From the NCBI GenBank assembly GCA_026225395.1, contig JAMFSR010000039.1, positions 1-64,000 of the forward strand: a stretch of 64,000 nucleotides of DNA, given 5' to 3'. The notes under the pieces were generated by a model. It saw only the letters and a program-made list of their open reading frames with translations. It was not told where the DNA came from and made no database searches. Shown here piece by piece: positions 1 through 8,380 of the stretch. The DNA comes from Granulicella sapmiensis (GTDB lineage Bacteria > Acidobacteriota > Terriglobia > Terriglobales > Acidobacteriaceae). The first letter of the stretch is position 1. Each line of letters starts with the position of its first letter. The position numbers and the translations under genes are program-made.

Positions 1-320
1 CCAGAATCGAACGGGTGGTAAATCGAGCCGACATCATCGGATGCCCGTTTCTTCGGATCGCATCCGAGTACCCGGACTTTGACCACCCGTTCCATCGCGT
101 GGCGGTCGAACACGAAAATAAGTTTCTTGCCTATCTCATCAATGTGCTGAAGCCCTTCGCAATCGACAAAAAAGCGGCAGCAGCAGCTTTACTGAGCGTC
201 GTCGATGGTGGCCTCACCACGAGAATGCTCTATGGCACATCGAAAGAGATTCCGATTCTCGCGCCCGCCGAGGCAGTTCTCAGAACCTTTCAGATCGCGC
301 GAACCCAGCGCCGCAGTTGA
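1..320 (+). CDS. TetR/AcrR family regulator, C-terminal part (5' end outside window)
   Basis: The frame is open to the left edge, so only about the last 105 residues are present. The stretch GCPFLRIASEYPDFDHPFHR is typical of the ligand-binding C-terminal domain of TetR-family repressors (GCPF, then a P-D-HP-R pattern). The N-terminal helix-turn-helix would lie outside the window. An internal GTG at 15 could be misread as a start, but the preceding codons continue the frame. The ligand and targets cannot be told. The next gene points the other way, so no operon partner is visible. Confidence 0.7.
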   Translation, partial: RIERVVNRADIIGCPFLRIASEYPDFDHPFHRVAVEHENKFLAYLINVLKPFAIDKKAAAAALLSVVDGGLTTRMLYGTSKEIPILAPAEAVLRTFQIARTQRRS

Positions 321-483
321 TGGCTGTCGTTATGGAACCGTAAGCGAGCCAGGCAGGAGCGGTGTGGATTCAGACCAATATCCGAGTCACTGACCAACGT
401 GGGCTGGCACCGGAAATATCGGCTTCTCCTCAGCTAAGCTCAAATGGAGGAAAGCGCGTTTTTCGGGACTTATGTGGCCGCTG

Positions 484-1425
484 CTAGAAAGACTCCGGTA
501 CTAGCCCACCCAACGCGCGTACATCACGGCGTGGCGGGCGGCCAAACATCCGTGCATACTCGCGGCTGAACTGCGATGCGCTTTCGTAGCCTACTTCTGT
601 GGCGGCTGTTTCTACGGTCGAACCGTTCGAGAGCATGAGCCTCCGTGCCTCCAACAGGCGCAGCTCCTTCTGGTAGTGCAGCGGACTCATCCCTGTTGTC
701 GCTTTGAACTGACGATGGAAGGTAGCAGAACTCATATGGGCGATCATGGCCAGTTCGTCGACACGGACCGGTTCGGCGAAGCGTGTCTTCAACTCGTGGA
801 TTGCTGCGATCAACCTGTTCTCGCGGCTGGACGCTGTGACTGCCTGTAATATCTGTCCACTGCCAGATCCCATAAGCAGCCAGTAAAGCAGTTCACGGTA
901 CAGCCCAGGATAGAGAAGCGGGATGGCATCTGGAGTCTCGAGCATCCGCATGGCGCGGTATAGGCAGTCCAACGCCTCCTCACTGAGGTCGACGACGCAT
1001 ACGCCCGTGTGCGAAGGCGACGAGGCAGGCCTTTGGCTTTGTGGTCGCGATGACATCTGCTCTGCGAGTTCGTGCAAAACGGCGAGATCGAGAACGAGCA
1101 CGAAGCCTAAGAAAGGTTCGCCGGGGCTTGCCTCAGAGATAGCGCCTCGTGATGGCATTTCAACTGTCACAACCATCGCCTGGCCGGCCTTGTACTCGTA
1201 GCGGCGATCACCGAAGGTCGCCCACTTTGTACCTTGTACAGCGATGCAAAGTGCAGGCCGGAAGAGCCGGAAGGTGGGGAGTTTCGGCTGGTCGGACCGA
1301 AGGATCACCAAGCCGTCGATAGCCGTGGGATAGGGGTTCGTCGTTGCGCAGGAGTCCGTGTAGCGGCGCAGCGCCTGCGCCAAGTCCCCGAGACAGCGTG
1401 CTCTTCCGCTCTTCGTGCCAGCCAT
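484..1425 (-). CDS. AraC family transcriptional regulator
   Basis: A 313-residue protein with the layout of the AraC_N (cupin-like) plus AraC HTH family. Residues about 30-190 form the effector domain (LFRPALCIAVQGTK). Residues about 205-300 hold the two helix-turn-helix motifs (VDELAMIAHMSSATFHRQFK and AATEVGYESASQFSREYARM, ending in FGRPPRRD). The start is an ATG at 1423-1425. The gene is divergent from a short-chain dehydrogenase with 102 bp between starts, a common arrangement in which the regulator controls the neighbouring oxidoreductase. A perfect inverted repeat lies in that gap. The effector is unknown; members of this subfamily often respond to small organic molecules. Confidence 0.88.
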   Translation of the reverse strand: MAGTKSGRARCLGDLAQALRRYTDSCATTNPYPTAIDGLVILRSDQPKLPTFRLFRPALCIAVQGTKWATFGDRRYEYKAGQAMVVTVEMPSRGAISEASPGEPFLGFVLVLDLAVLHELAEQMSSRPQSQRPASSPSHTGVCVVDLSEEALDCLYRAMRMLETPDAIPLLYPGLYRELLYWLLMGSGSGQILQAVTASSRENRLIAAIHELKTRFAEPVRVDELAMIAHMSSATFHRQFKATTGMSPLHYQKELRLLEARRLMLSNGSTVETAATEVGYESASQFSREYARMFGRPPRRDVRALGGLVPESF

Positions 1426-1461
1426 ACAGGATCAGTGTACGTGAGAGGAATAGGCAGGAAA

Positions 1462-1485
1462 TTGCGAAACCGGGCCATTTCGCAA
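1462..1485. promoter_or_regulatory. Inverted repeat in the araC-type/SDR divergent promoter region (candidate operator)
   Basis: TTGCGAAA (1462-1469) and TTTCGCAA (1478-1485) are perfect 8-bp inverted arms separated by 8 bp. The repeat lies 36 bp from the AraC-type start and 42 bp from the SDR start. The symmetry suits a dimeric regulator; many AraC proteins prefer direct repeats, so another regulator could bind here. Confidence 0.5.
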
Positions 1486-1527
1486 GAGGCTATGGCGGCT
1501 TAGTTTGGAGAAGGATCAGGAGGAAGC

Positions 1528-2298
1528 ATGTCACAAGATCAACAGAGAAAGATTGCCATCGTTACCGGAGGGAGCCGCGGCATCGGCCGCAGCACCGTGG
1601 AAAGTCTCGCACGTCGCGGTGTGAACGTGATCTTTACTTTCCACAGCCATAGCGAGGATGCGGATGCCGTTGTTGCTGGAGCCAGGTCGCTTGGCGTACA
1701 GGTCTTTGCGTTGCAGCTGGATGCAGGTAAAGTCAGCGAGTTCGCGGCGTTCGAGGAGAGAGTAAAAGCGGCACTCGCCGAACTGGGAGCAGAGCGCTTC
1801 GACTACCTGGTAAACAACGCGGGCAACAATCATCGCAACATGCCCCTGGAGAGTGTCACGGAAGAAGAGATGGATAGCATCTACAGCGTCCACTTCAAGG
1901 GAGTGTTGTTTCTGACGCAGAAGCTGCTGCCGCTCATGAACGATGGCGGTCGCATCGTGAATGTTTCGACGACCCGCACGCGTCTTTCGAGTCGCGGAGG
2001 AGCCGCGTACGCCTCGATGAAGGGTGCCATCGACGTGCTTTCGCGACACATGGCGACGGAGCTTGGCTCGCGTCGCATCACGGTCAATGTCATCGCGCCG
2101 GGTGCGGTGGCGACGGACTTCAGCGGTGGCATCGTGCGCGACAATCCCGAGGTGAACAAGCTAGTCGCGAATCACACAGCTCTTGGCCGAGTGGCCGGCC
2201 CCGACGACATTGGACCCGCAATCGCTTCGCTGCTGGCTGACGATAACGGCTGGGTCAATGGGCAGCGCATTGAGGTGAACGGCGGCGTCATGATGTAA
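1528..2298 (+). CDS. SDR family NAD(P)-dependent oxidoreductase (FabG-like)
   Basis: A 256-residue classical short-chain dehydrogenase. The cofactor motif TGGSRGIGR lies near residues 13-21, NNAG near residue 95, the catalytic Ser in NVSTT, the YASMK catalytic pair near residues 160-165, and the C-terminal VNGQRIEVNGGVMM is typical of 3-oxoacyl-ACP reductase-like SDRs. The start is supported by an AGGAGG-like ribosome site just upstream of ATG 1528. It is probably a cytoplasmic reductase of an unidentified carbonyl or alcohol rather than the housekeeping FabG, because it stands alone beside a divergent AraC regulator and away from fatty-acid genes. Confidence 0.9.
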   Translation: MSQDQQRKIAIVTGGSRGIGRSTVESLARRGVNVIFTFHSHSEDADAVVAGARSLGVQVFALQLDAGKVSEFAAFEERVKAALAELGAERFDYLVNNAGNNHRNMPLESVTEEEMDSIYSVHFKGVLFLTQKLLPLMNDGGRIVNVSTTRTRLSSRGGAAYASMKGAIDVLSRHMATELGSRRITVNVIAPGAVATDFSGGIVRDNPEVNKLVANHTALGRVAGPDDIGPAIASLLADDNGWVNGQRIEVNGGVMM

Positions 2299-2550
2299 CG
2301 TTTCCGCGTTGCTGCGCCTGGCGGAAACCTGAAGGGCGAATCAAGAGGATCAGGAACGTGAAGTCGGCTTCTGTTTACGAATATCCCATCGATGAGTGAC
2401 TCGGCGATTTTGCGTCAAATTAGAATGGTCTTAGCGAAAATCAACTTCGAAATCTCACGCCAAAACCTTGTTGCGAACCTTGGATTTGGCCGGTACTACG
2501 TGGGATAATTCTGCAACGGCGCCCCTATAGTTACTTTTGGTCCCATTGCC

Positions 2551-3318
2551 ATGGATGAGCAAGAGCCTTCGACTACCGGACGATCCTCATCGCAAGGTGA
2601 GTCAAGCAGCACGCGTACGCCACACTCTTCCACTCCGCCTCCACCTCCACCGGTTCGTAGATGGGTAAAATTTCTTCTTGCCTTCGGTGTCAGCGTCGCT
2701 GTCGGCCTTGCCCCTCTGCTAGGCGCGCATGCGATCCCGCTCTTCTCCCCGCTCACGGACCTTGTCCCGGATAACCTCCGTAGGACACTCGTGCCTCTCA
2801 CATCGGCGCTGATGGGCTTGGCTGCTGTCCTTGTTCAGTGGTATTCAGGGGAATCACTGGACAGGAACTCCCGCAGGAAATTGCTCCTACGATCCATTCT
2901 TGTCGCAGCCGTCGGTGCACTGTCGTTTTACACGCTAACCACATTCGTCGTTAAATCAGTTGACTTCGGCAGCGGAACATCGCGGCAAACAGGCTCATTC
3001 GTTGTGGGATTTACCCGTCCAAACGTTGATCCATGTCCCGCGAACGTTTCGGACGTCCAGTGCATCAAGAACGAAACATTCGACGAGGCCAAGATTGCCT
3101 CTTTTTGGGGCGAAGGAAACATCACTCGGGCCAAGCTCGCCCTTACGGCGACCTACCTTATGTTCATGCTCGGCTTCGCCGCTGCAGTAGGCGTTGTCAG
3201 TTATGGAGAGACGACAGAAAATGCCTCGAATAATCATGGTGCTATCGCTACTCCCGCTGCTGCTACTGACTTCATGTCTGCTGAAGAGGCCGGTAGGACC
3301 GACCCTGCCGATCACTAG
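2551..3318 (+). CDS. Four-helix membrane protein of unknown function
   Basis: A 255-residue protein I do not recognise. The N-terminus is hydrophilic and rich in Ser, Thr and Pro, with a run of six prolines at about residues 30-35. Four hydrophobic segments follow (about 38-60, 82-100, 112-133 and 192-213). Between the third and fourth is an about 55-residue soluble loop with two cysteines. The last 97 bp overlap the following lipoprotein gene in another frame, so the two are probably co-expressed. The tail after the last helix is rich in Ala and Asn and may be less conserved because it lies in the overlap. Confidence 0.65.
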   Translation: MDEQEPSTTGRSSSQGESSSTRTPHSSTPPPPPPVRRWVKFLLAFGVSVAVGLAPLLGAHAIPLFSPLTDLVPDNLRRTLVPLTSALMGLAAVLVQWYSGESLDRNSRRKLLLRSILVAAVGALSFYTLTTFVVKSVDFGSGTSRQTGSFVVGFTRPNVDPCPANVSDVQCIKNETFDEAKIASFWGEGNITRAKLALTATYLMFMLGFAAAVGVVSYGETTENASNNHGAIATPAAATDFMSAEEAGRTDPADH

Positions 3319-4021
3319 TGCGCGCACGCCTCTAGAACTCCAGCTATCTAAAGTCGCGTGGGATCACGCGCAATGCTTTCTAAATGAAGCGCCGCGCACA
3401 CCATCGGAACTTGAAATTGATGTAGAGCGTTGCAAGGGGAATCTCCTCGATGCCCTCAGCCACCTACCTGAGGCGAAGGCATTGAGAGATTACTTTGACC
3501 TCTATTACCCTACGGCCGCCGATGCGTTTTCAGCTACGAGCCGCCCCTCCTCCTGCAAAAGTTGCGATGCAGCGACGAAGCCGAGAATCATGCCAGTCGC
3601 TGCTATGCAACAATCTGATGGTGGTGGGTCCGCAAATCCCACCTCGCTTCGGATCGGGCAGTTAGCTAATTGGATGGTGGGTTGGGTTTCAGAAAAGCTG
3701 ACCTACAAGCCCGACTCTGGACGTTTTATGGTGAGCCTTCCCGCTGCCAGCTATAACAAAGACAAGGCGATAGTGACGCTCTACTACCTAGATGGTTTAG
3801 CGGTTTCCACTATCCCGACCCAATCAAGCTTCGAGGGGGTCTACAGGGGCATATATCGCTACACCGTTGTAAAGACCGGATATGTGAGCTACGACAGCGG
3901 TACATCTAAAACCTCTCCTCACTTAGATCTTGTTAACTGGGATTCAAAAGGCAACGGTCTTTTCTGCCAGCTTGTCAAAGCGTCCCCAGGTGCAGTCGCC
4001 CTGCCGTGCAAATTTCAGTAG
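3221..4021 (+). CDS. Putative lipoprotein of unknown function
   Basis: The N-terminus MPRIIMVLSLLPLLLLTSC is a lipoprotein signal peptide with a lipobox (LTSC), so the mature protein would be anchored through Cys19. I chose ATG 3221 because GGAGAG lies 10 bp upstream and it gives a compact signal peptide; TTG 3194 and ATG 3203 are in-frame alternatives. The mature part of about 247 residues has four further cysteines, including a CKSC pair near residue 110, and no domain I recognise. It overlaps the membrane protein gene before it and converges on another membrane protein gene at 4156. Confidence 0.65.
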   Translation: MPRIIMVLSLLPLLLLTSCLLKRPVGPTLPITSARTPLELQLSKVAWDHAQCFLNEAPRTPSELEIDVERCKGNLLDALSHLPEAKALRDYFDLYYPTAADAFSATSRPSSCKSCDAATKPRIMPVAAMQQSDGGGSANPTSLRIGQLANWMVGWVSEKLTYKPDSGRFMVSLPAASYNKDKAIVTLYYLDGLAVSTIPTQSSFEGVYRGIYRYTVVKTGYVSYDSGTSKTSPHLDLVNWDSKGNGLFCQLVKASPGAVALPCKFQ

Positions 4022-4155
4022 CTATAGATAGATCTATGAGCGCGCGCAGCTGAGCCAGTGTCGTCGCTTAAGTTGGTGCTAGGGAGGCTTGTCGAGTTGA
4101 GCCGTTCGACCGCTGGCAACAGGCCAACGCACGCTTCCAAACTGGCCTGTTTCGA

Positions 4156-5142
4156 CTATGGACTGAATGTCAGTGGATCTCTACCACGATCGCGTTTTAG
4201 CCAAAGAGGCAAAGCCGAAGCCGCTGCAGTTACGACTACGATGAGCCAATCCGAGACGGCGGCGGATGAAGCGTCATTGCGGACCTTCCAGGCTAAATAA
4301 CCGAGGATTCCGGCTATGCACAGCTGAATTACAACAAGGCAAATCAACGTCCATCGCCTAGCTCGTGGACGCACATTCTCCTGAAGTGTAAAGAAAGCGA
4401 TTGTGACTAACGGTGCGAAAAACGCAGCTGCCAGCTTCGCCAAATCTGAGAGGATCAGCGTGACCAGTGGAGTCGCTGGGATTTCGTAACGAACCTCGAG
4501 TCTCGTGTCTCCGTGCCCCGATGCTGAGGCTGGATAGAACCTCGTGTTGCCGATTACTTGTGTTGCTTCTGGTTCCTCGATCCTCCCGTTGGAGACTTCG
4601 AGACCTTTTGCGCCCTTAGGCCGGACAACACCTATTAGCTCGATAGAGTCTACGACTAGCCCCTTCTGCGCCTGCAGGAACGCGTCGCTCGAGATACCTC
4701 GGCTCCGATACACAAAATCTCTTTCGAGGCCCGACCGGACGAGGACTACGGAAGACCTTGAGGCACGATCGTCTAACGACGCCGGACTTCCGTCTATAGT
4801 CGGAACGAAACCTATGGTGTGTCGCCCATCGGCAATAGTCGAGAACCCGATGATGGTGCTTTCCTCGTAGGATCCCCATGACGACAGGATGCTGCGGTCC
4901 CCCGACGGGGATGCCGTTTGGAACGGAAGGTAGACAAGATGATTTGTCCCATCCACGGCGGTGATGTTAAGCATTAATCCAGAGTTTGGGTGGGAATCAT
5001 CCCGCAGGTCAAAGCACAAAGTGATTCTGGCGGAACTAATCTGACATGTATCACCGTCCCGAGCTGCAGCAGCCACGGCAACGTTCGTCCACATCGTCAT
5101 GAAGAGGAAGAAAAACGGTCGGACGGTGATTTTCCATGGCAT
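4156..5142 (-). CDS. Exported protein with periplasmic domain and C-terminal membrane helices, unknown function
   Basis: About 328 residues from ATG 5142. This start was preferred over an upstream in-frame start at 5196 because it gives a normal signal peptide (MPWKITVRPFFFLFMTMWTN, ending near AVAAAA) and follows the stop of the upstream gene by one base. A polar, beta-rich region of about 200 residues comes next, then three hydrophobic segments near the C-terminus (VTLILSDLAKLAAAFFAPLV, LICLVVIQLCIAGILGYLAW, DWLIVVVTAAASALPLWL). I do not recognise the family. The tight junction with the gene at 5144-5608 suggests translational coupling and perhaps a membrane complex. Confidence 0.62.
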   Translation of the reverse strand: MPWKITVRPFFFLFMTMWTNVAVAAAARDGDTCQISSARITLCFDLRDDSHPNSGLMLNITAVDGTNHLVYLPFQTASPSGDRSILSSWGSYEESTIIGFSTIADGRHTIGFVPTIDGSPASLDDRASRSSVVLVRSGLERDFVYRSRGISSDAFLQAQKGLVVDSIELIGVVRPKGAKGLEVSNGRIEEPEATQVIGNTRFYPASASGHGDTRLEVRYEIPATPLVTLILSDLAKLAAAFFAPLVTIAFFTLQENVRPRARRWTLICLVVIQLCIAGILGYLAWKVRNDASSAAVSDWLIVVVTAAASALPLWLKRDRGRDPLTFSP

Positions 5143-5143
5143 G

Positions 5144-5608
5144 CTAGTCGCGGAAAGCTCCAAGCACAGTTGTGAGGGCCAGCTCTGCAACGGCAAGTAG
5201 CATTCGCATCGCCAGCGCGAAGATGATCAGATTCAAGCTCTGCTTTAGACGATTAGCTGCAGTTCGGAGTTCCGCAGCAGCAGGCTCGACTTCCCCGAAA
5301 AACACGGGGAGGAGGTACCCTCCGAAGAAGCGTGCGAGCAGAAGCAGCGCTGCTAATGCCGCTAAGGCTCCGGTAAACGAAATCGCGACCAGTCCGATCC
5401 CGGCGGGCCCCCATTTAGGGCCGATGACCCCGAGAAAGGATACCGTTTCGGACGTAGCGGCTCCGACAAGAATGGACCATAACCAAACCTGAACATACTT
5501 AGCGAACGCCGTCTCAAGGCGCCGCTCGACTCCAAGAGATTCAGCCGGCTCGCTTAACGAATACTGAGTTACGGGCGTTCGTGGCAAAGGGACCTCGTCA
5601 GGAGACAT
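5144..5608 (-). CDS. Small membrane protein of unknown function
   Basis: A 154-residue protein with hydrophobic segments at about 42-62, 66-100 (possibly two helices) and 122-148. Its stop is one base before the ATG of the downstream gene, so the pair looks like a coupled two-gene unit. No recognised motif. Its partner has a large periplasmic domain, and the convergent pair at 2551-4021 is also a membrane protein plus a surface lipoprotein. Confidence 0.6.
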   Translation of the reverse strand: MSPDEVPLPRTPVTQYSLSEPAESLGVERRLETAFAKYVQVWLWSILVGAATSETVSFLGVIGPKWGPAGIGLVAISFTGALAALAALLLLARFFGGYLLPVFFGEVEPAAAELRTAANRLKQSLNLIIFALAMRMLLAVAELALTTVLGAFRD

Positions 5609-6318
5609 CCTACCGTCCTCCGTAAATCCTTGATCAGATCTTGTGTGCGTTACTGAAATCTATCAAAAAACGGCGAGGCGCGGACCAAATTCGTGCTAAC
5701 TGTCTTGGCTCTGCCTCGTCCGACAAGCCCGGTATTGGCCACGCTGCTGTTCATTTTCTACCTGTGAGCGATGGTCAAAGTTCTTACTCGTTTTCGAATG
5801 GCCAAGGGAGCGAGTTCCCTTGCGGACGGGATTGGGACCTAGATAGCGGTCGATTGGCGACAACAGGCCGAGTCACTCATCCAGAATGAAAAGAGCACTT
5901 TTCGTCGGCAATAGTAATTGACGAGAAACCACTTTCTAATATCTCTGCCTTTGCGCTGCAGAGGGTTCAACGGGACACAGATGGATCTCTGGAATGAGCA
6001 TCACCAGCCTGGATTGGGCACCCTTTGGCAGCTTCTTCGCCGCATTTGGCGGGCTAAGGCATACTCATCTAGCTGCTATGCATCCAGCAAAAATTGACCT
6101 CCACCGGGGCACGGCAGAGGTCTGGCACACACCGGCCGTTGGGTATGGGCCGCCAACCACTATTCAAGTCTTGTTCTTAAAATGATCGGCTACTCCTCTA
6201 ACCCAGTCACCTCGGGCTGTTGTGACTGCCCAGACCGTACGCCGTAGACTCTACTCTAAATATCTGATAACGTTGATCCTCTCCACGACATTCACCTTTT
6301 GGAAAGCCGTAGATATCG
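5609..6318. other. 710-bp stretch without a convincing gene, upstream of the Wadjet operon
   Basis: Short open frames occur here (for example 5641-5889 and 5994-6185), but their translations are low-complexity or unlike proteins and lack good ribosome sites. It must contain the promoters of the leftward gene at 5608 and the rightward jetA. No clear sigma-70 promoter, tRNA or repeat was found. The length is unusual beside the compact operon and may be a relic of an insertion junction. Confidence 0.4.
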
Positions 6319-7797
6319 GTGACGATCAGCACATCAACTATTGCGCCATGGGATCTATCGGAAACTGAGCGGCTTCTCGAGAACCCCGCAGTGCGGCTGC
6401 TGAGAAGCCCAAACGGCGCGTTCACTCTTACGTTTCTGCATCGCGCCTTCAAAGAACATCACGCCATTTCCGTTCCTGAGTCGCACCTGCGGGCTCGCTT
6501 AGAAAATTTCCTCGAAGAAGCGCGTGCTCTTGCTCCAAGCTCCTATCCGCAAACAGCATCGGATTACCTTGCAATTTGGTGCGGAGATGGACAACTCCTG
6601 CTCAAGAAATTGTATAGCGGGCAAGTGGAGGAGCCAGTTTTTGAGCTCACGTCAGGCGCGGAACGCGCCATGCAATGGATCGAGGACCTCCAGGCAAAGC
6701 CCTTCGTCGGCGCAGAATCCCGACTCGAATTGATCTTGCGTAACTTGGAAGAGATCGTTCTGTTTTCGACGTCCGACGTGGAAAACCGGATAGCTGCTCT
6801 TCAAGAGCAAAAGGCTCACATACAAGCTCAAATTGACGCAATGCTCTCAAGCAATACTGCCGAGGCGTACACCCCTGTTCAGCTGACCGAGCGTTTTGCA
6901 AACGCGCTTGAGCTCGCTCGTGGCTTGACCGGAGATTTTCGTCAGTTGGAAGAGAATTTCAAGGGGGTAGCGCGTTCTCTCGCAGAGAGCCATGCGCAGC
7001 CAGGAGCTCAAAAGGGACGCATGGTCGGGCAGCTGCTGGATACACATGCTGCCATCAAGGAATCGCCACAGGGACAGAGTTTTTACGCATTCTGGAATCT
7101 TCTCTCGTCTCCGCAGCGCCAACAGCGGTGGCGAGAGTTAACTCGACGGGCCTACCGGATCGATGCGATAGATTCCACTTTGCGATCGAATAAATTGCTG
7201 GATCGGCTTACCAGCCTGCTTCTCGTTGAAGGAGAGCGCGTGGTCCGCTCCAATGAGCGCATGGCAGCGACACTGCGACGCGCATTGGAGTCTGCCGCGT
7301 CCGGCGAAGATCAGAGACTTCGGGAACTTATCCGTGAGATTCAACAGGCTGCAATCGTCTCTCGCAGCGAGCCACCATCCGAGGACGAGTTCTTCGAGTT
7401 GACGGGACCGCCTGCGGTATTTGCCAGCTTTAGTCGAAGCTTTTGGCAGCCAGATGCGACCGGAAGCCTAACGGACGAATTCTCTTTCGCTTCTGATTCG
7501 GTTCTGGACTGGTCCATCGTCGATCGCTTCAAGAATCTCGCGGATCTGAATCTCAAACGCCTCCGAGAGAAGATTCACGACTGCCTCGCTACGAGCGACT
7601 CCATTCTTCTCTCCGAGATTCTCCGGAGATTCCCCGTCACTGATGGTGCCCTTGAGGTCATTGGTTACCTGGTGATCGCTACGCAAGACGATACGCATTA
7701 CGTAGCAAAAGATCAGTTCACCACCATCCGTGTGGTGGATGGAGCGCAAGGAGCGACTTGGCGTGCGCCAGAAATTTTGTTTGCGCGGGCAGGATAA
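6319..7797 (+). CDS. jetA: Wadjet type I protein JetA (DUF3375 family)
   Basis: A 492-residue protein with a GTG start. It opens with LSETERLLENPAVRLLRSPNGAFTLTF, the N-terminal winged-helix-like region of DUF3375 proteins, followed by a long helical part (about 150-350) and a C-terminal winged-helix region. In Wadjet, JetA is the kleisin-like subunit that bridges the JetC SMC ATPase in a MukBEF-like complex which senses and extrudes small circular DNA. It is first in a four-gene unit, with jetB starting 4 bp after its stop. The length and the conserved gene order support type I. The GTG is chosen because upstream in-frame sequence has no better start. Confidence 0.9.
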   Translation: MTISTSTIAPWDLSETERLLENPAVRLLRSPNGAFTLTFLHRAFKEHHAISVPESHLRARLENFLEEARALAPSSYPQTASDYLAIWCGDGQLLLKKLYSGQVEEPVFELTSGAERAMQWIEDLQAKPFVGAESRLELILRNLEEIVLFSTSDVENRIAALQEQKAHIQAQIDAMLSSNTAEAYTPVQLTERFANALELARGLTGDFRQLEENFKGVARSLAESHAQPGAQKGRMVGQLLDTHAAIKESPQGQSFYAFWNLLSSPQRQQRWRELTRRAYRIDAIDSTLRSNKLLDRLTSLLLVEGERVVRSNERMAATLRRALESAASGEDQRLRELIREIQQAAIVSRSEPPSEDEFFELTGPPAVFASFSRSFWQPDATGSLTDEFSFASDSVLDWSIVDRFKNLADLNLKRLREKIHDCLATSDSILLSEILRRFPVTDGALEVIGYLVIATQDDTHYVAKDQFTTIRVVDGAQGATWRAPEILFARAG

Positions 7798-7801
7798 GAG
7801 C

Positions 7802-8380
7802 ATGCAAAACGATACCGAATTCGGGGCGAGAGCATTTGCATTAGCGCAGTTATTCGTTGCTCCTGTCTATATCGAAGATATTCAGATCTGGGAAACAATT
7901 CGTGCTGACAGAGACTATCTCATGCGTTACTTTCGCCAAATCGGCCAAGAACTCATTGTGGACGAAGCGGAGGGCTACGCATTCATCCGGCAGATCGAGT
8001 TGGATGGCGAAGAACGGCTGCCGAGGATTGGACGCCGGCAATCTCTTGGCTACACCGCGACGATCCTGCTGGTCTGTCTCCGCGAAGAGCTCGCGCGTTT
8101 TGACGCTGCTCCTGGAGGGTCTACAAGGTTGGTTCTTACAAGATTGCAGCTAAGGGAGCTTGTCCTGCAATTCGTTAAGGAGTCGAACAATCAAATCCGC
8201 GATATGCGTACGGTCGATAGCGCAATTCGACGAGCAGAGGAGTTGGGATTTTTGAAAACTATTGGAGCGGCGGAATCTGAAACACTCGAAGTGATGCGCA
8301 TACTGAAGGCACGATTCGGACCGTCTGAGCTGGAATCGGTGAAGGAACGATTGATACGACATGGAGAAGGTCGAACTTAA
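7802..8380 (+). CDS. jetB: Wadjet type I protein JetB (DUF4194 family)
   Basis: A 192-residue protein starting at ATG 7802, 4 bp after the jetA stop; a longer in-frame reading from 7730 overlaps jetA and is not needed. GYAFIRQIELDGEERLPRIGRRQSLGYTATILLVCLREEL is characteristic of DUF4194, the KITE-like winged-helix subunit equivalent to MukE. It would dimerise and bind JetA and DNA in the loop-extruding complex. Its last 20 bp overlap jetC, indicating translational coupling. Confidence 0.9.
   Translation: MQNDTEFGARAFALAQLFVAPVYIEDIQIWETIRADRDYLMRYFRQIGQELIVDEAEGYAFIRQIELDGEERLPRIGRRQSLGYTATILLVCLREELARFDAAPGGSTRLVLTRLQLRELVLQFVKESNNQIRDMRTVDSAIRRAEELGFLKTIGAAESETLEVMRILKARFGPSELESVKERLIRHGEGRT

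Noticed and set aside
5994..6185. 63-residue frame upstream of jetA, considered as a small Wadjet accessory gene
   Set aside because: Weak start context and no conserved-looking features.
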